The notes beneath the pieces are model-generated. The model did not search any database and was not told the DNA's origin. It was given only the letters and a program-made list of their open reading frames with translations. Shown here in pieces: positions 62,041 through 64,000 of a stretch of DNA of 64,000 nt. Position numbers and translations under genes: made by a program. The stretch is from Clostridia bacterium (GTDB taxonomy: Bacteria > Bacillota > Clostridia > Christensenellales > Aristaeellaceae). The stretch covers positions 1 to 64,000 of the forward strand of contig JAFYFC010000009.1 in the NCBI GenBank assembly GCA_017543905.1, in the 5' to 3' direction. The stretch's first letter is position 1; each line of letters starts with the position of its first letter.

Positions 62041-63459
62041 GTGAAAAAACTCATACTTCTGCTTCTGATCCCGGCGCTGCTTATGACGTACGCCGCGCTT
62101 CCCGCGCGCTGCGAGCTTTCGGACGGGGAATACGTGCCGGACGAATTCGTGTTCACAGGCGGCACAGGAAGGGTCAATATCTCCTGTCCCCGCATATTTG
62201 TAAAGGGCGGCAGCGTTTACGCCGAGAAACTTTTTTCGAGCGCGAACTATACGAACGTGCGGATAGGCGAAGCCGATTATGCTCCCGAATATACGGACGC
62301 GGGGGCGCGCTTCACCGTTCCGGCGCAGCTCAACCGGACGTTTTCGGTATTTGCGACTACCGTCGCGATGAGCAGTCCGCATGAAATAGAGTACCGCCTG
62401 TACATCGGGCTGGACAGCGGATATCCGGCGGGGCTGCGTCTGACGGGCGCGCTGCCGCTCATCTACGCGGAGGGCTTCAGCGTGGATTACTTCGAGGGCG
62501 GATACGCGCTGATCAGCGTAAAGCCCGGCGAAAGCTATCTGGTGGTGCCCGAGGGAATGGACGCGCCGGAGGGGCTTAACCCTTCGGTAACTGTGCTTAA
62601 AAAGCCGCTGCGCAGCATATATCTCGCCGCTACCTCGGCGATGTCGCTCTTCGACGCGATAGACGCGCTGGACAGCATACGCCTTTCCGGCACGCAGGAA
62701 AGCGGCTGGTACGTCGAAAACGCCGTAAACGCGATGAAAAACGGCGACATACTGTACGCGGGCAAGTACAGTGCTCCGGATTTCGAGCTGCTTTTGCGCG
62801 AAAAAAGCTGCCTCGCGATCGAATCGATGATGATACTGCACGCTCCGCAGGTGAGGGAGCTCATACAGCTGCTGGGCATACCGGTGTTCATAGACCGCTC
62901 CAGCAGCGAGCCGCACCCGCTGGGCCGAATGGAATGGATAAAGCTTTACGGGCTATTTACGGATCACGAGGCCGAAGCGGAGGACGCGTTCAAAAAGCAG
63001 GCTGCGTTCGTCGAAAAGCTTGGCGCCGTACACGACAGCGGAAAGACGGTCGCGTTTTTTTCGCTCAGGCCGGACGGCACCGTGACCGTGCGCGGCTCGC
63101 AGGACTACATCGTGCGTTCAATTGAACTGGCGGGAGGACGCTACGTATTCGATTCCATAAAGGGACAGGAAACCAACGCCTCGGTCAGCATATCGATGGA
63201 AGCGTTTTTTGCAGGCGCGGCGGACGCGGATTATTTAATATACAATTCGGCCATCGGGGAGCCGCTTGACAGCATAGACGCGCTCGTCTATGCGCAGCCG
63301 CTGCTTTCAGAGTTCAGGGCCGTAAAAACGGGCGGCGTGTTCTGTACGGCGCCGTCTCTGTATCAGTCCACGGACAAGATCGGCACGTTTATAGGCGATC
63401 TTGAAAAGCTGCTTTCGGGAGAAACCGAGGGCATGACGTTCTTGAATAAACTTGATTAA
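62041..63459 (+). CDS. BtuF-like binding protein fused to an N-terminal sandwich domain
   Basis: 472 residues from GTG 62041, with GGGAGG about ten bases upstream. Signal peptide to about 22, then a sandwich domain (about 25-135) homologous to domain 2 of the preceding gene (F-T-G-G-T-G-R, then F-S-S-A-N-Y). From about 150 a class III binding protein paralogous to the 56788 product: F-S-V-D-Y-F-E-G-G-Y-A-L-I and H-P-L-G-R-M-E-W-I-K-L-Y-G are shared. It could capture the same or a related tetrapyrrole and use the BtuCD pair upstream. The fusion is intact. Confidence 0.82.
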   Translation: MKKLILLLLIPALLMTYAALPARCELSDGEYVPDEFVFTGGTGRVNISCPRIFVKGGSVYAEKLFSSANYTNVRIGEADYAPEYTDAGARFTVPAQLNRTFSVFATTVAMSSPHEIEYRLYIGLDSGYPAGLRLTGALPLIYAEGFSVDYFEGGYALISVKPGESYLVVPEGMDAPEGLNPSVTVLKKPLRSIYLAATSAMSLFDAIDALDSIRLSGTQESGWYVENAVNAMKNGDILYAGKYSAPDFELLLREKSCLAIESMMILHAPQVRELIQLLGIPVFIDRSSSEPHPLGRMEWIKLYGLFTDHEAEAEDAFKKQAAFVEKLGAVHDSGKTVAFFSLRPDGTVTVRGSQDYIVRSIELAGGRYVFDSIKGQETNASVSISMEAFFAGAADADYLIYNSAIGEPLDSIDALVYAQPLLSEFRAVKTGGVFCTAPSLYQSTDKIGTFIGDLEKLLSGETEGMTFLNKLD

Positions 63460-63476
63460 AGGTGTAAAATACGCTT

Positions 63477-64000
63477 ATGAACAAGCTTTATGTGGTAGGA
63501 ATAGGCCCCGGAAGCGCAGAGGATATGACGCTAAGAGCCGCAAGGGCGCTCGGGGACGCCGAGGTGATCGTGGGCTATCAGGTTTATAACGAGCTGGTAA
63601 AGCCCTGTTTCCGGATAAGGAATATATTCAGACTCCCATGCGCCGGGAGACGGAGCGCTGCCGGATGGCGATCGAAGCCGCTTTGTCAGGCAGGCGCACC
63701 GCGCTTATCTGTTCGGGCGACGCGGGCGTGTACGGCATGGCTTCACTGGCGCTGGAAATGAGCCAGGGCGTAAGCGGTTTAGAGGTCGGGATCGTTCCCG
63801 GAGTGACTGCGGCGCTCAGCGGCGCGGCGCTTTTAGGAGCGCCGCTGGGACACGACTTCGCGGTCATATCGCTTTCGGACGCGCTCACCCCCTGGGAGAA
63901 GATAGAAAAGCGGCTGCGCCTGAGCGCGCAGGCGGGACTGTGCATCGCGCTGTACAATCCCGCGAGCCGCAAACGCCCGGACTATCTGACGAAGGCGTGC
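63477..64000 (+). pseudogene. cbiH: cbiH (cobalt-factor III C17-methyltransferase), frameshifted, runs off the window
   Basis: Begins M-N-K-L-Y-V-V-G-I-G-P-G-S with the SAM-binding G-I-G-P-G loop, typical of CbiH/CobJ. The frame is right to residue 43 (N-E-L-V-K-P) and fails at the CCC run at 63603-63605. One extra C gives K-P-L-F-P-D-K-E-Y-I-Q-T-P-M-R-R-E and then an open frame with S-G-D-A-G-V-Y-G-M-A, V-P-G-V-T-A and Y-N-P-A-S-R-K-R-P to the window end. CbiH contracts the corrin ring in anaerobic B12 synthesis. The break in a homopolymer could be a real lesion or a base-calling error. The gene continues beyond 64000. Confidence 0.88.

Noticed and set aside
1..64000. tRNA, rRNA, CRISPR array, prophage or integration site
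   Set aside because: No cloverleaf-like tRNA ends, no rRNA motifs, no regularly spaced direct repeats and no phage or integrase genes were found by reading both strands.

Overview
The window reads as a high-GC member of the Bacillota, most likely an uncultured gut-type Clostridia. Supporting signs are AGGAGG-type ribosome binding sites, many GTG/TTG starts, solute-binding proteins with signal peptides or lipoboxes but no outer-membrane genes, a carbohydrate-uptake lifestyle, and tightly packed unidirectional operons. I see no rRNA, tRNA, transposase, integrase, phage gene or CRISPR array. Species cannot be assigned from sequence alone.

Layout. 1-3.2 kb: two membrane exporters (EamA/DMT and MATE) flanked by copies of a dispersed hairpin-mosaic repeat. 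3.2-8.6 kb (-): a complete maltose-type ABC importer whose binding protein ends in a starch-binding-like module. 8.8-11.4 kb (+): tagaturonate epimerase and an M20 amidohydrolase. 11.4-14.9 kb (-): Bax-inhibitor-1-like protein, a membrane protein, a GNAT and a Gfo/Idh/MocA oxidoreductase. 15.1-18.3 kb (-): a second sugar importer without its own ATPase. 18.9-33.6 kb (-): a metal-uptake island. Its main operon is a DtxR-like regulator, FTR1 permease, P19 protein, DUF2318 Fe-S-type membrane protein, two FtsX permeases (one carrying an inserted FMN-binding domain), a MacB-type ATPase and an exported flavin-fold protein. Beside it are a second FtsX/FtsX/ATPase set with a DUF4418-like protein, and a ZIP transporter operon. 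All three units carry a shared palindrome, TTAGC-N4-GCTAA, placed on or next to their promoters. 34.2-56.3 kb (+): a large polysaccharide-utilisation region with two more ATPase-less sugar importers, an NHL/YIP1 protein, a DUF5696 protein, an AraC regulator, two beta-helix (GH28-type) hydrolases, a GH36 alpha-galactosidase, a LamG-fold protein and a GH39-like enzyme. 56.4-64 kb (+): a cobalamin-riboswitch operon with BtuF/BtuC/BtuD-type importer genes, an exported cobaltochelatase (CbiK), two secreted proteins with a shared unnamed domain, and cbiH.

How the parts fit. The carbohydrate region plus tagaturonate epimerase points to growth on plant galactose/galacturonate-containing glycans. Four sugar importers share, at least within this window, one MsmX/MalK-type ATPase. 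The iron island looks like one metal-responsive regulon of three operons. The cobalamin operon is controlled by a textbook riboswitch followed by an intrinsic terminator, but its last four genes carry one in-frame stop and two single-base frameshifts. That means either real decay of the pathway or local sequence error.

Most worth pursuing: the operator network with identical promoter architecture, the flavin-binding domain inserted into an FtsX permease of an FTR1/P19 system, the covarying hairpin-mosaic repeats, the double-permease/YIP1/DUF5696 locus, and the clustered lesions in the exported cobaltochelatase operon.
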